Below, piece by piece: positions 22,255 through 38,400 of a DNA stretch of 64,000 bases (positions within the stretch are counted from its first letter, which is position 1; each line of letters begins with the position of its first letter). The notes below the pieces were generated by a model. It was not told the DNA's origin. It worked only from the letters and a program-made list of their open reading frames with translations, and did not search any database. The stretch comes from Psoroptes ovis (taxonomy: Eukaryota; Arthropoda; Arachnida; Sarcoptiformes; Psoroptidae), in assembly GCA_002943765.1 (NCBI GenBank), contig PQWQ01000002.1, forward strand, positions 3,782,001 through 3,846,000, written 5' to 3'. The position numbers were made by a program, and so were the translations under genes.

Positions 22255-25200
22255 GAATGTTTCGAATCGAGCCTTCATTCATTCATTCGTATCGTTCATT
22301 CATTCATTTAAGCAAATAATGATAATTGTATTGATGATTTAAATGAGCGAGAGAGGCTGAAAAAAAATGAACGAATAAGCAAATAAACTGATGAATGAAA
22401 ATTTGTATTGAATTTTATTTCTTCGAGAGTACCGTATTTGTTTACAATGGCCGAAAAAATAACATTCTATCCGATATGATGAGTATGCGTTAAGTATCTA
22501 TTTTCATTAATTTAAAGTCTTAATATTCTTATATTTATCAATGACTATTATTTGTATTCATTTTTATTTGTGCTGCTGAACAAAAATTTCATTTTCTCTT
22601 AAGGCGATAATGAGACATTTAGAAAGTGAAAATAAGAAATAGAAAAAATAACATTGAAAGATAATCAAACTTTTTTTTTCGCTTTCGCTTTGAATGTTAG
22701 TTTTCCAATTATTATTAAACAACATTGTTTAGAAAATCATCATCATCATCATCTTTATCACTGTTTATGATATTATAATGATGATGATAATAATAATGAT
22801 AATCACAAATTCAATGATACTTGTAATTGGAAAAATTCGATGTATTTCAGTGTTTCAGTGTGAGTGTGTATTTGTGTGTGAATATTGAACAAATATAAAC
22901 ATGAATTCAATCGATGATCAAAACTTTAGATTCTAAAAATTTACATTCGTATTTTTTGAAGTGTAACGGCCTCGACTAATTCATTATGAGATTTTCATTA
23001 TGAGTTATATTATCAATATTATTATTATAACAATGAATAGAATCATAGTCAAATTAAAATTAAAATGCATCAACAACATTGCTTTATGTCAGTATTCATT
23101 GAATTTGATGATAGGTTTGCACGGCACTGTATAGGTTCGTAACGAAAATATATTTTCATTTTCACTCTCAAGAGAAAAATCTTGAATATTTTCTGTATTT
23201 TTTCATCTTGAATATTTTTTTTTTATTTTAATTCTCATCAAAGATTCAGTGATAAACTAAAGACAAGATAAACGAACCTCAAACGAAAAAAAATTATCTT
23301 CTATTAAATTGTTTCCAACCATTTAACAAATGAATGAATGAATGAATGAGAAAAATAAAAGATATTAATTAATTGATTCAATTATTTTAATGAAAAAAAT
23401 GGAAAAAATTCACAAGAAAGAAAATGGAATCCCAAACGATGGGTGTGTGTTAAAATGCCCTATGGCTTTTGTGGCCAAAAAAAAATGAAATAAAATAAGA
23501 CTAAAATACAAAACAATGGCAAACAATTAATGCATGATCGCGGTTTTCATTTTTGGATGCCGGATGTGAAATGGTTTGGAATGAAATTGTAAAGAAGAAG
23601 AACAATAACAATAAATGATATTGATAGAGAAATGATGCCTGAAAGAAATTGAGAGCGAAAAATGAAACAAAAATTTGATAATCATAAAATAAAATATATG
23701 AAAATATAATTATAAAAATATTTATATAGATATTGATTAGTGAACTATGAAAAAAATATAAGAAAGAAAGATTGAACAAAGTCATTTGGAAAATTTTTTT
23801 GTTTTTATTCGATAATGATGATGATAATAATGGATAGTTATGATAGTAATAATAATCATCATAAAACATTCAAAAAGTAAACAATGGAAAAAAAGTACGA
23901 TCAGAATTAAGAAAATGAAAAATCTTTAATTTTAATTCTAAATTCTCTAAGATCTTTGAAGAAATTTAGGAAATTATTTTTTAAAATTCTTATTCTTCGA
24001 AGAACAAACTTTGAGCGCCCTGTGTGTGTTTGTATGCCTGTGTACATATTACAAAACGATGATAGCCCAAATATTATAATCGTTGAGCAAATACAAAAGA
24101 TAATGATGAGCAGAATGAATGAAGAAAAATCTAAATCCATTTGAAAACAAAGCAAAAAACAGAAACAAAAGTCTGAATCCATACATACCTATGACTATCT
24201 TTTCACTCGAAGAAAATTAAAATGAAATTTTCGATTTCAAATTTATTTTTTGCTCGAGAAAAATATGTGAAAATTTGTGCATGTTTTGGTCTATACATTC
24301 AGTCAAGATCATTGATTCATTTATTCTCATTTTCATTTTAATCATTTTAGTTGAATTTCCTTCATCCAATATGTTCAACTTTGCAATACGGAAATAGTGT
24401 TTGAAAAATTGTATGAATTCATGAAAAAAATAAGAATTAAATGATTATACTCGCTAATACAATTCATTTTTATTAATATATTGGTAATATTAATAATGTG
24501 TATAAAAATAATGATCATAGCAGGAGTGAGAGTAAAATTTTTTTTTCCATCTATCCCATATTAAATTTTCTGGTATATATCATTTCGATATACAATCGTA
24601 ATTGAAAAAATATTAATTTATTTTTACTTTATTCTTTGGTTAAATTATCATAATTATAATTATAATTATTTCCCATTATTATTATATAATATCTCATATG
24701 ATTCATGTAGTCTCTCAATTGTAAAGCGATTCTAAACTATTTCTTATCATTTTTCAACAAAAGAATTTGCGAGAAAAAGCAAGTTGAGAATCTCTGATTC
24801 ATATTTGCAAATAAAAAAAAGCAAAAATGCCCACATATCATCAATTGAAGATTTTCGATGAAAATATGGGATTATCCAATAAGTTCAACGGCATTAAATC
24901 AATGAAAATGTTCATTGAAAATCGTCAAAAACTTTTCGAATAATCTAATATTTTCAAATAATACAAATACATACATACACAAATTATTTGTATGAACGAA
25001 TTTGATTGTAATATATAGAATTTTTGCACATTTTCATTGATATATCACAAGTTTTATTTCCTCATTTTTTGAGTATCCATTTGGGATCCATGAATGATTC
25101 AATGATGAAGAAAATGGAAAGAAAAGAAATTGAAATAGAAAAATATACGATCAAAGATGATCATCAGCAATTTTCTTAGTTTTTTTCAATTTTTTTTCCA

Positions 25201-25279
25201 ATCAGTCAAACAACCAGCAACCAATTATTTATTTATTCACATTCACATTCATTTTTTTATCTGCTTCTAATGTTGTCAT

Positions 25280-25280
<1 letters not shown>

Positions 25281-25311
<31 letters not shown>
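25281..25311. repeat. (GAT)n microsatellite
   Basis: Ten perfect GAT units plus one base, about 640 bp upstream of the sidestep-like start codon. Confidence 0.95.
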
Positions 25312-25953
25312 TGTCCAATGGTCTATAATTCAATCAATTCGATAGTATAGTGTGACACTCATCACACTCAGCAGCCAAAGCAATGAATGAAAAATAAATT
25401 CCTCAATTCTATCCGATTATTCCTTTTTTCTTTATTCTTTCATATCATTTTCTTCTTTTTTCGTTACATTGTAAATAATATTGAATCTTCGAATATTGAC
25501 CAAGATAAAACGATGATAAAAAAAAACAGAATTTCTCCATCAAACATTCATTATTTTGAAGATCATTTATTCTATTATACGGTTAAGGCATTTTGATGCG
25601 AATGAATTCTATGCATTTTTATCCAATAAATTGAATGCATAGAAATGTTGTGGATAGCATTGAAATTATCGTATTTTCATTTCTATTTTCTCGATAATCA
25701 TCATTATTATTTGAATCGAATAACATCTTATTGAATTTCGTCATTTGATCTGTCAAGATGTTAAATACAATGGCAATCTTTGTATATTTTTGTGAATCAT
25801 CAAATATGATGATAATCATCCGTTATTAGAGTTTTTTTTTTTTGATTATTCTTGCAAATTTTGGGAAATTTTTAATGAAAAAAACTTTTGTTTCTATTTT
25901 CTTTAGATTGTAAATAAATTACGAATTACAGTTTTGAAAAAAAAAATTCAATC

Positions 25954-26833
25954 ATGGAACATATATCAGCGATTAAACGGTCATCGATATCTTCTGATAA
26001 AACAACAAAAACGATCGCAGCAGCGAAAATAATAATAAATCAAATAAAAATGTTACAATTATCATTATTATTTATTATAATTTTATCGATAATGAAAGTA
26101 ATGACTATTACATTCGATGGAGGCGGTTATAATTTCATTGATAATGATATTAATAATAATCATTTCAATTTTAATGATAATTACATTAAAAGTTCTTCAC
26201 AAAATGAAAATAATAATAACAATAAAAATTATGATAATAATCAAATCATAAATCTAGATGAAAAAAAGTTGAATAGAAATGAATTTATTGATGATAAGAA
26301 CAATATGAAAAATCATTATAATGATAATTATCAATCAATAATCAAATCAGCCAAACATCGCCAACATCTAAAACAACAAGAATCAATAAAAAGTATTCAT
26401 GAAAATAAAAGATCAGCAAATTTTTCAACCAATATTAGATTTAATATCAATGATGAAAATATCAATAATTATGATCATAATATTAATAATTATGATAATA
26501 ATCATCGATCAATAAAAAAATATGTTGAGAAATATGATCATAAAATTATATATCATTTGATCAATGATAAAAGACGATCATTTCCATCATTATTCAATAG
26601 CCAAAAGTATGGCAAAAATAATAATTATAATAATCGAAAAATTCCATCATTAAACAATAATAAAACTTTTCAAATACCATCTTCATTAAAGATTATATCA
26701 CCTTTAGCAACTATTTTCTCATCATTACCTTCATCATCAACAAATAAAAGTGATAAATTCAATGAAAATAATAATAATAATAATAATAAAGGATCATCAT
26801 TAACACCATTATTAAATCATCGAAAACATTTGG
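25954..26833 (+). CDS. Sidestep-like exon 1: signal peptide and Asn-rich N-terminal region
   Basis: 293 codons plus one base, ending at a strong donor (G|GTAAGT). A hydrophobic segment MLQLSLLFIIILSIMKVM begins at residue 33 (ATG 26050) and would be a normal signal peptide if translation began there; the upstream ATG at 25954 adds 32 residues. The rest is Asn/Asp/Lys/Ser rich with runs of Asn and no recognised domain. Joining to 46635 gives HRKHL-V-KRRSL in frame, but no transcript evidence is available here. Confidence 0.7.
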
Positions 26834-29361
26834 GTAAGTTTCGTTTTTCTTTTTTTCTGTTTTCCTGATAATATTTCATTTTGAATACTATTTTTATTGT
26901 TCATTATTTTTATTCGGTTTTTCTCACACATACGAAATATGATACAAATCTTCTCTTTTTTTCTGTTTCGTTCAGATCCAATATCATTATTATTTTAAAC
27001 ATTATCATTAATAGTTTTGGCCTTTTCGAGAGTTTTATCTTTTTTTTCATTTTAATCAAAACAAACAAAGAAATCGACCATTTTGACAATTTTTATTTAC
27101 AATTCTCATTTTTTTCAAGTTCTTATTCTCATTCGAAATTGGATTTGATTTTTAAATTTCATTTTCTGATGTTGATTGAATTGAATATACATTGAATACA
27201 AACATTTTTCAAATTTAATGTTTTGTGTTTGATTGAAAAAAAATATCTGATAAAAGATAGCATGAATGGCCATCAAAACATTGGTTTTTTTTCGCCATTA
27301 TTCAGTGTCTGGAAATCGGCTCAAATCACGCCAAAATGTTTCATATCAATTGAATTGAATCAAATTTCGAAATTGAATTTTTTTTTATTATTTTCAATTG
27401 TATGTGATTACATTCAGTTTTTTTTTCTTTCATTTATTTTATTTCCATCATCATTGAATGAAAAATATATCTAAATTTTTTCAAGTGATGCTTTAAAAAA
27501 AATCAATTTGATTTTCTTCCGTATTTTTCAATATGAAAAAAAACCTTGAATTCATTGATAAAAAAAAAACTTTAAATTTCAAAAATGAAAATGTTAAAAA
27601 ATTGAAATGAAATGAAATCAATGCAAAAGTGTTTTTTTAATTTAAAAATTGATAGAATCTAATTCACCGATTGAATCTTTGCATCGATATCAGATGCCAT
27701 TTCTAAGGGTTCATTCATTCGTTCATTTTATTTCATGATTAAATTCTTATAATTGAAAATATGTAATTTTTCATTATTTTTTTCTCATCATTTTAATTAT
27801 AATCAAAATGAAAAAAAAAATTGGTTAAGACACAATAGATACAACCAAAGACCGAAAAATGAAATCGTTTCCTTCCGTTTATAATTTCCTAACATTAATA
27901 ATAATAATAATAATAATGGAATTTTTCTCTCCATTATTCTCGTATGATGTTTTTGTTACAACATTTGATTTGACATTATGATAAAACTTTTTGAAAATTA
28001 CAATAAAAATAATAATAATAATCGTTATTACTATTATTATTCGATTCACTTTTAAAGTATTGCTATTGTTTCTATTATTATTGTCTAATTGTAAATCAAT
28101 TTTCTTTCGAATTACAACAGCTAAAATTTTACTCACAAAATTTTCACACATTTATTACACAGAATGAAATATTAATGATAATGATTAATTGTTCCGATTG
28201 AAAATAAAAGAAAATAATTGAAATAATAAGAATTAATAATAGGATTTTCTCACATTTTTTTCATGTTTTCAACTTTTTCACACATCTTTTGTCCGCAATC
28301 GTATTGCCTATTCAATTTTTATTCCATTTCATTGTTTCGAGCACCAGTCCTTTACCAACATATTTGTGTGTGTCACTATGTTTTACACACCTAATAAAAT
28401 CAATTAAACTTGACTATATATTTTTTCCATCCCTTTCTCCTGGACAATAGTTGAATTTTTTTTCAGACATCGAATAAATTGAATTAAAATTCAAGATTTT
28501 CAATCGAAAGTCAATGAGAAATCCTGTGATTCTTTTGTTTTTTATTTTTCATTATTCACTGGCTGTCTTCATCCACAGCATATGATTGATCGATTTTTTT
28601 CATGTTTTACATTCATGATTTCATCAGATCTATTTTTTCAAGTCAGTTTTCCGGTTTCACTGCTTGAAATAGAAATCTAAAAAAAATACGAATTTAAATT
28701 GAATTTTAAATCAAAATGCACATAGAGCTTCTTTCGATTTCAATAATGATAATAATAGAAATTTGTTATTTTGATGAATTTTATTTTTCTTTCTGGTACT
28801 CTCACTGTTGATTTGATTCCGCATCATTCCATTTGAACATAATGAAATTTGAATGATGAATATGAATGATTTTTAAACAAATTTTTTATTTTCAACTAAA
28901 CAAAATTTGTTTCGTATTATAAATTCACTTTCAACCAAATTCAAAAACACAATGATGATACAATTTTCTATCATTGAATTATCATTGTAAAGAATTTTTT
29001 TTTTTTTTTTTTTTGAACGCAGCAAAAAAAAAATCCTCGAAAAAAAAATTAATCCTTCATAAATAAATGAATAAGTAAATAAGAGACTAAAACGAAACGA
29101 AAAACAAAAAAAAAAAAAAAAAAAAAAAACATACGAATATCATCTAAGAATGGAACTAAGAAAAAAAATGGCTTTTTTTCAAAGAATAAAACATTGTCTT
29201 TCATTTATTATTATTATTATTTGCAAAGCTTTTCATTTTGGATTTCAATAGGAGATTTTCTTTTCTATTTTTTGATTGAATAAAAAGAAATTCAATTCTA
29301 TTTCAATGCATTGAATAGAAAATCAATTCAATTCCATATCCATTCAAATTCGGTACTTTCA

Positions 29362-29403
<42 letters not shown>

Positions 29404-32400
29404 TATTCAGATATTCGAGTTTGATTGATATTTTCTATTTTTTCTTCATTGCTTCAGTAGCATTCTGACTGGTATTTTCTTTATTTATCTCCATATTTTC
29501 TTTTGAAAAAAAAAATTTCCATTAAATCATTGTAGTCGCTGTTGTTCGCCTTAAATTTTTTTTCACTTTCAGTTGTGACTTTACGTACATTTTATAAAAT
29601 GGAGTAAATAAGCAAAAAATAAAATGGCTAAAACCGCTAAAAACATTGAAATAATATTGTTGTTTTGTCTAAAATGTTCAAGTAGGAATTTCATATTCAT
29701 TATAACAACAATTTTATTTATTTCGGTTCATTCAATAATATAAAATAATATGTTTGATGAGATGTAATTCTTCTTTTGAACATCAATATATACTGATGAT
29801 AAACAGCAACAAGATTGTTAAATCATGAATCAGCAAAAAAATTGAAAAAATATTTAAGCAAAATTGAAAATTTCTTGGAAATGATTTTTCAATTTCAAAT
29901 AACTAAAAAAAAAGAGAAAAGATCATGAATTGATATTTCAAATTCATTTTCAAATGTACAAAATATCATTATATTATTGTGAACATATCAATGTACGAAT
30001 ACAAGAATATACGAATTTCAAAATTTTTTTTCAACTTTGTTAATTTTTAAATTATTGAAATTTCTGTCAGAAAATGTATTGAAATGAATGGTGAAAAATT
30101 ATTGATTTATGTATTCTCTCTTTAAGAATATTCATAAAAAATTTAAATTCAAAGCAGCGAAAAACCTACACAAATCAATAATTTCAAATAGATTCATTCA
30201 TTCATTCTATTTTGACTGTTTTCTGGTGAATTCAAAAAAATCATAAGCAAAAAAAAAAATGCATTGATATGAATATTTTTAGGGTTATTTTTTCTTTCTT
30301 TATTCTTTATTCTTTCAATTCTAATTTTATTCGATTATTATTATTTGAAATTTATTTTCTTGAAAAAAAATTTGCATTCGTTAGAATATAATATATCGAG
30401 CAATAGCAAAAAAGGCGAATATAATAATAATAATAAAATATATGGCCATAATAAATATCAAAATAATAACAGTAATAATATTCGTTATTTTGTAATAATA
30501 ATCATAGTAATAATACTTGAAACAAAAACAGAGAGAAATAATAATAATAAAGATTCAATTTCAATTTTCGCACTATTTTATTCCATTTTCATTTTGTGTG
30601 TATGTCATTTATTCATTTGACTAGTCATTATTATATTGATTGATGCTTTGTTCGTTTTTTTCGATTTTACTTTGGGAAAAAACAAGGACCAAGGTTGTTT
30701 TTTTGCAAAATCTTTTCTCAGCTTTGCTTTGTCCCGATTCGTGTATTAATACTGTAAAATTTTTCATCCAATCTCTTCCCTCGATAATCAAAAATAATAA
30801 TAAAAAATTCTTGTTTTGTATTATTTTGGTGAAAATGAAATCAAATGAGTCAAATGAAATGAAATGAAATAAAATTGAAATTGAAAATTTCGAAATTTTT
30901 TTTCCTATTTTTTTTTCTTTTGCAAAATTCCATTTCCTTATTTTCAAATTCATTTTTTGATTCATTTTCAAGATATTTTCAATAATAATAATAATATATA
31001 ATTCCATGTTTATTATTGACATTTACATTCAGAATCACATTCATATTCATAATGTTATTGTTGTTGTTGTTGTTGATAACCGAATGCAAATACCGGATTA
31101 TAAATCCATATTGTTTTGTTTTTTTCTTCATCTCATCTGACTTTATTATTATTTTTTTTCATTACTTTTTCCGTATAAATATTTGCTTTTGTAAGAATAA
31201 GAAAAAATGAAATAAAATGAAGATTTTTTGGTGATCTCACGAGAATTCAATGAATGAATGAATGAATTTTTGTTAATATTTTTTTTCATCCAAAAATTGA
31301 CTTGTTTTTGTTTTGAAAAGTAGAAAAAAAAATTTCATCAACATTTGCATAAACAGTTCTTTATTTTTGCCAATGTTTGGTGAACAAATCTTTTGAAAAT
31401 TAAAAAAAAATGGTGAACAAAATATTATTTTAAACATTTATTCACCACCAATCATTTGTAGGATCGACATTTTCCCGAATGAACAAAATGACAATCTTTA
31501 TTTCTCCATCAATTCTTAGAAAAATAAGATGTTTTTGGTTTTTTGGAATTTGTTTTTAAATTTTCTTTGAAATATGTGGGTGAACATTTGTGTGTAAATG
31601 TACGCGTGAGAGTGGAGATAAATGTGTATGTGACTTGTCATCATCATCATTGCCAAAATCAATCATTTATTTATTTTCAATTTTGAAAAAAAATTCTTTG
31701 AATTCATCTTTCTTTTTTTTTCACACAAAAAACTATTGAAAAAATTTAAATAAAAGAAAGATTTAAATGAAAAAATCTATCGTTCATCGAACAAACAATC
31801 CATCATAAATCTTATGACTGAAGAAATATCGAAAGTAAAGCAAAACCCTCACCAAAAAAATATGGATTGATTTTGAATAACAAATTCTAATGGAAAAAAA
31901 TGATGAAAAAACACATAGCTTACATGAATGAAAAATGATTAATTTATTCATCATTTTCTCATATTCATAACCTAAATTTTGTTTTACATCAAAATAAATA
32001 TAAAAAACGATTGATTATTTTGTTTATTTTTTTTATAAATATTTTGGCTTCAAAGAAATTTTAAATAGAAAATAAATAAATTTCAAATTGATCAATGATG
32101 TTGTTTCGATGCAATATTCTACATTTTTTTTCTCGTTTTGTGGATTCAAATGATTCACAAATTTCAATTTTTTTTTCTTTACTTAGGTTGTGGGAAATAT
32201 TCTTTTATTTGAAGCATAAAAATTTTTGTTGAGGTTGTTGTTGTTGTTTGTTGTATTTTTACAGGATAAAATGTATGAAATGATGAAAAATAGTTGAAAA
32301 AGAAAACTTTGAAACAAATCAAATGAAGCATATAATGATTTTTGACACCATAAATATGAATGTAATGATGAGAAATATTTTTCACAAAAATATACGATTA

Positions 32401-35400
32401 TTTAAACATCAATAAATTTTTATTTCAACAAATTTTTTTTCCAAATAATATGTTTTTAAAGAAAACGTAAACATCACTTGTGTTGAATGGATAAATGGGT
32501 AAATATTGATAGATGAATATATTGATGAAAATATACACGAAATTGATTTGCCTTTGTTTGTTTTCGAAATTTTATGGTTCAAGATTTTTTAACAAATGTA
32601 TTTTTTCATCTTTTTCAACAATAAAAGATAGGAAAAAAAATCCGTCGATTTCATGTGGGAGGAAAAATTATTTTTGATTTCATCATTCATTGAATTGTGT
32701 TTAGTGTTGATGTAAAAATGAAAAATGAAAAAATGCCGTTTATTTGATAAATGTTATTCATGATGTCTGAAATTTCATTTCAAATTTTTTTTACATTTTC
32801 GATGATAACAGATTTTCACAGAACACAGGTAAATTCTCGTTTAATCTTATTTTATTTTGGGAAATTTTTCATTTTTTTTTCGGTGTCTGTTTATTATCAA
32901 TGTGCGTGTGTGTGTTGCATATTGTGTTTGTTATGCAAAAATTTCACTTTTGAAAATTAAATTTAAGAGCATTAATTTCTTTAAATTTGCACACATCTTT
33001 GAACAATAAAATTTTGGCGAAAATAAAAAAAAAATGAATAAATTCCGATATCTTATGTAGGTGTGTCGGTTTATATGTGTTGGGAAAATTATATAAATTC
33101 TTGTCTCATTATCTATCCAAGTACATTATTTATTTTCTTGCCTATTTTTTTCGAGCTAAGAAGAATTGAAAAATTTCATTTTTTTTAATCACTTTTCCTT
33201 TCGAAAACAATAGAATATAAATTTATTTACTCATCTTTTTTTTATTGTATTAACTTGAATGGTAAATTTTTATAACAATTACACAATAAATAGTGATAAC
33301 GACGAATTAACGGAAAAAAATGAAATGAGATTGAAAAATTCTTTGTGTTATTCGCTATTGTTATATTGTTTTCGTTGAGATAAATTATAATAAATTTCAT
33401 CATCAAAAAAAAACTGGTGAATTTTTTGCCTGCAAAATTGAATAAAATTGGCCATAAATTTTGCTGTAGCTTGTGTTTGTTCAATGATAATAAAGCGAAC
33501 CGTATCCATTGTATGGTATTTTCACTTGAAATAGAAGGAGAAAAAATCAGAAGATTCAAAACAATCTAATATCAAAGAACCAAAGTGAAAAACAAAACAA
33601 AATTTTTAATCAAAATTTCTTATGAATTTGAAAATATTCAAACATGAAAAGGAAGAAAAAAAATTATATTTAAGATGGATAAAAAAAACGAAAAATAAAT
33701 TTTGAAATTTTTCAAAAATTGAAAAGAACGAAAATTAAATTATTTCCATCATGTTCCTGCTAAATTTTACCAGCCAAAATTTGGTGTTTCGGTACAGAAT
33801 TTGAAGCAAAAATTTACATTATTCAATTAGCCCGAAACAACGGAAGAATTAGAATAAATTCATTTGTTTATTTCAAATCTCAAATTGAAAATAGAAATGG
33901 AAATTTGTTTTTCCATTATGTTTTTTTTTATATTGTGTCGACGACCATAAGCTAATTATTTATTTGACAATCATTCATTTATTTGTGGTTTTTGTGATGA
34001 TGATGATGATGATAAAAATAGGAAAAATGATAAAATGTAGCAATTCAAACCATTATTGAATTATTGATTTTCTCTACAAGTTAACAATAAAGCACATTGA
34101 ATTGAGTTTATTCAAAAGAAAAAATGAATCGTCAATCATCAATGATCATTGATCACATTCAATGAATAAATGTACAAAGAAGAATAGATTCACCAAGAAA
34201 TATAATCAAATATTTGATTTTTTTTCCCTACTTTTCCATTTATTTATTTTTATTTATGTATTTTCTGAGGAGGAAAAAAGTTTTGAAAAATTATTGAGAT
34301 TAGATTTTTTATGGTAGATATAACCTAATATGCAGAACAAAATGGTTTTGAGAGAGAAATATGAAAAATAAAATAAAATAAAATCACATATATTGATGTA
34401 ATATTTATTTATTTTCCAAAATATTTCACATAAATCTTGAATTTATATTATATTATATAATATCATAAATATTTTAAAATAATGATGTTGTGTGATTTGC
34501 ATTGATAATATATCATCATATTTTATATTTATTTCATTTGGTTATTTCGACCAATATGTGTGAGTAAACCAGAAATAAAACATAAGGAAAATTTTTCATC
34601 TTTTACACTTGAGATTTTTATCCAAAGATGATAGAATGAATAAATAAATAAATAAAAAAATTTCCAATGAAAAATGATTTGGAAATTATTATTATCATCC
34701 ATTTGGAATTTTGGAAATGAATTCATTGATTCATTCATTCATTTTTTTTTCAAATGAATGTTACCACATTCACATTCGTATATTTACGATGATATTCGAT
34801 TATAATTTTTTTCCGAGTTTCATTTCATTTCATTTTTTTTCATGATTTCACTCTGTGTGTTTATGTGTGTGCTAGCGTGCATCTATTAATTCTTGTGGAC
34901 TTTTGATTTCAAAAAAAAAAAAATTTATTTTTGGAATTTTTTTATGAATCTTGGCAAAACTTTTTCTTTTTTTTGATCATTCCAATTCCAAGTATAAAAA
35001 TATGAATCGAGCAAATCTCTTATTCTGTAATGAAAACGACTGGTTTTTCATTAAAGGTTCCGAATCAATCCAAAACATCAATTTTAAATCAATTAATCAA
35101 TTCAAAACCATCAATAACTATCAATTTTATTATTGCTAAATTTATAAAAAGGATTACAAATTATTCAAGCATTATTACAAAAAATGGAAAAGCTTACAAT
35201 CATTTGTTGTTCTACATTAATTAAAACTAAATCAAACTATTACAATCAATTTTTAACTTAATTCTTTAATTTTTTGTGGACGGTTGTTAATCGAACTTTT
35301 TGACATGTGCTTTTACAACCGTTTTTTCTAGAACTTTTTCTATGGAATTTTAATCGTGAAATTCATAAAGAACGTAACCAATTTTTTAACTTAAATTTTC

Positions 35401-38400
35401 ACAACATTATTCATATGAAGAATTGGAGGAAAAAAAATTTTGCCGTCAATTTTTGTTGTGAACAAATAGAAAATTATACAAAATCCATGATCCCTAAAGT
35501 GTATCGTTTGTTTGCAAATATCATTCTTTTTGATTCCATAATTTATACAAATATTGAAAAATTTTGACGATCCATAAGCATTTATTGATTCAATATAAAT
35601 ATTAAATATACTAAATATATGTGTGAAAATATGATAAATTTATTGATAATAATAATAGAATATAGATATTTTTGTATGCACAAAGTGAAATCAAAAGTAA
35701 ATATAAATGATGCTCAAATAAGTATATTTAACAAGTATTATTAGCATGATCGCCATTTTTATATGATTTAGTCATTCATAGAAATATACAAGTTTATTTA
35801 AAGAATTTAATCTTGGAAAAAAAGAATATCATTCATAACGAATATTAGCTATTCACTTATTTATCTTATTTTCATTTTGAACTTTATCCATATCAATTGC
35901 GTGTATATGATTATGTTAGAATAATCAAAGAATTGAACAGAATAGAATTCAAATACAAATGAAGAAAGGAAAAAGAAATGCATCGAAAAATAAAATCTTG
36001 TCTGATTTTGTTTGATGTGTTTTTGTAAGTAAAAATGAATAAATAAGTTTTATTTTTTCTCATTCATTCATTCATTGATAGAAATCAATTCACCATTTTG
36101 TTTATTTATTTGTTTAAATGCTTCAAGTCTTTGCTTTTGCCAGTCGATTTTTCAGTTCTCGCACCCATTCGATTTGAATCGCTTTACCCTCTTTTATTTG
36201 TTGAGAAATGAAGAATTTATCTGTTTTTTTTCAAAGCATTTCTATGCATAATTTCTATGTGCATTGTGCATCATTCATTCAATGATAAATTCAGTTTTTT
36301 TCATTATCATTCATTATCCTTCAACACACACGCCAGCACACGCTTGCACACAAGTTATTATTAAGCCAAAAGCTATTCAAAATCCATATATTTATTCATA
36401 ATCAATGTTGATTAAAGTCTTTCACAATTCATTTTTTTTCTATTCAAAATAAAAAAGAATCATTTCAATGTAAACAATCGGGAAAATGAGAATAAAATAA
36501 AATAATCTCAATGAATGTTGAATGATGCATTAATGTATTTTGTATTGCTTTGTATTTTTGCCCCTATTGTTATCTGGTCTGTGTGTGTGTGTGTGCATCC
36601 GAATCCATGATTTTTTGTTTTGTTTTCATCTCATCAAATATGAACAAAACAAAATATTCATGAATGAAAAAAAGATAATAAATCATTTTTCTTAGCCAAA
36701 TGTGAAACAATGATAGTTATGAAGAAATGGGAGAAAATAAAAATTGAATAAACAAGATAATAATAATGATAATAATAATAATAAAGAAAGCATTCAATGT
36801 TGATAATGATAAGGAATAATAATATTCAGACATTGTTAGCCATTTATTTATTCATTTTTTTCCCTAACAATCTCAAAGTTTCGTCGCTTTCATATGCATT
36901 CTAATGCTCATTTCTACCTGCTGCTTGATTCTGTTATTCATTTATTTGTTTTTCTATGGCCAGTCATTTATCTGTCTATTTATTTATTTTGTATATTTTT
37001 AGTTTTTTTCACAAAAATCATGAATAATAAAAATAATAATAACAATAATGCTTCAGAATAAATGAATATAAATTGATGAATATATGTGAATCGATATATT
37101 ACATATTCTACACTTTTTTGTTTGTTTGATTGCATATTGAATGTGCTATGATTGCAGTCGATTTTGTATGAAAATATCCAAAATGAACAAAAATTCATTG
37201 TAAAATTGTGTAACAAACAATTTCCTATGAAAATCGTATAAAAATGAAATAAATAAAAATTGGATTCGTGGATTTTATTTTTAGCTTTCGAGAGAATAGG
37301 TTTCGAGTATTTGATTCTAAATATCAATGATGATCATGATGATCTCTTTCAACTTTCATTTTGCGCTTCAAATACTTATTTCATGGAATTTAATATTTTT
37401 TGGGCTTTCAAATTTTTTTTATTGATACTAATCACGCATATTAATACTAATTAATTTAATTAATTTGTAGATTGTTTTTTATTTGTCATTTCTTGATTTC
37501 CTTCTATGTCGTAAATCGTCTCAAGAAAAATGTCTCAAGAATTTATTTTCATTTTGTTTTTTTTTTGAAATTCTTCATTTAATGAGAATTTTATTTTCAT
37601 TTATTTATATGTTTGTATTTCGTTGTCATTGGTCAAAGCATTAATTCTATTTCAAAACCATTACATTATCAAATGGATGACCATTTATATTATTATTATT
37701 ATTATTATTTTTTTTTTTTTTTTGAAATTCATTATTCAAGATTAGGTTAAAGGACATGTACATTCGTAATGATAGTGAAAACACCATCCAAAACTGTATC
37801 GAAATTTGTATGTCCGATATAAAACAAAATTAAATAGAATCGACAACATCCAATAGCAACGATGATGATAAACATAAAATTTTAGCTTTTCTATTTCAAA
37901 TCCATTTCATTTTTTTTTTTTTTTTGTTTCGCTCGTATAATATGCTTGAATGACAATGAAATAATATTAAATATTAAATTAAATACTAATAATGATAATC
38001 GATATTTTTTTTCTTCGTCGAAATATGAAATAAAAATAATAATATTCAACGAACCAAAAAAAAAAAAAAAAAAAAAGGAAAAAAGCCGCCTGAAATTTCA
38101 ATGTGGCATTGAAATATCTTTTTTTTTTTGGTTATTATTACGACGACGACTATTATTATTATTATCATTAATTTTTTACCATAAATTTGGATTACTATCA
38201 TTGCTGAAGAATAATATATATGTATGAACCTAATATCTGATATCATTGAAAGCTATTTTTTCCAAAAAAATTTTTTTTATTTTATTTCATTTTTTTTTCT
38301 GCTTCAAATTTTCGCCATTTTAGGCTATTTAATGTAATAGAAGAAGAAGAAGAATTAGAGAATTTTATATTTGAAATAATAGAGCCGAATGTTTGTATTT

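Larger units (their letters stand above)
17466..25953. other. Non-coding AT-rich region upstream of the sidestep-like gene
   Basis: About 8.5 kb without a recognisable exon. It is dominated by simple sequence: homopolymers (T22 at 18941-18962, A24 at 21336-21359, T53 at 22201-22253), ATT/ATG/CAT tracts, and AT-rich filler. A foldback repeat is at 18667-18744. Slightly more complex patches, for example 22430-22500 and 22960-23150, show no coding frame or ends that I could define. The sidestep promoter and possible 5' UTR exons must lie near the right end. Confidence 0.55.

Noticed and set aside
22058..22342. Plus-strand frame with a poly-Phe run
   Set aside because: Produced by the 53-base T tract; not a plausible protein.
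35275..35330. ACGGTTGT / ACAACCGT inverted pair in intron 1
   Set aside because: Only 8 bp of pairing around a loop of about 30 nt; expected by chance in a window this size.
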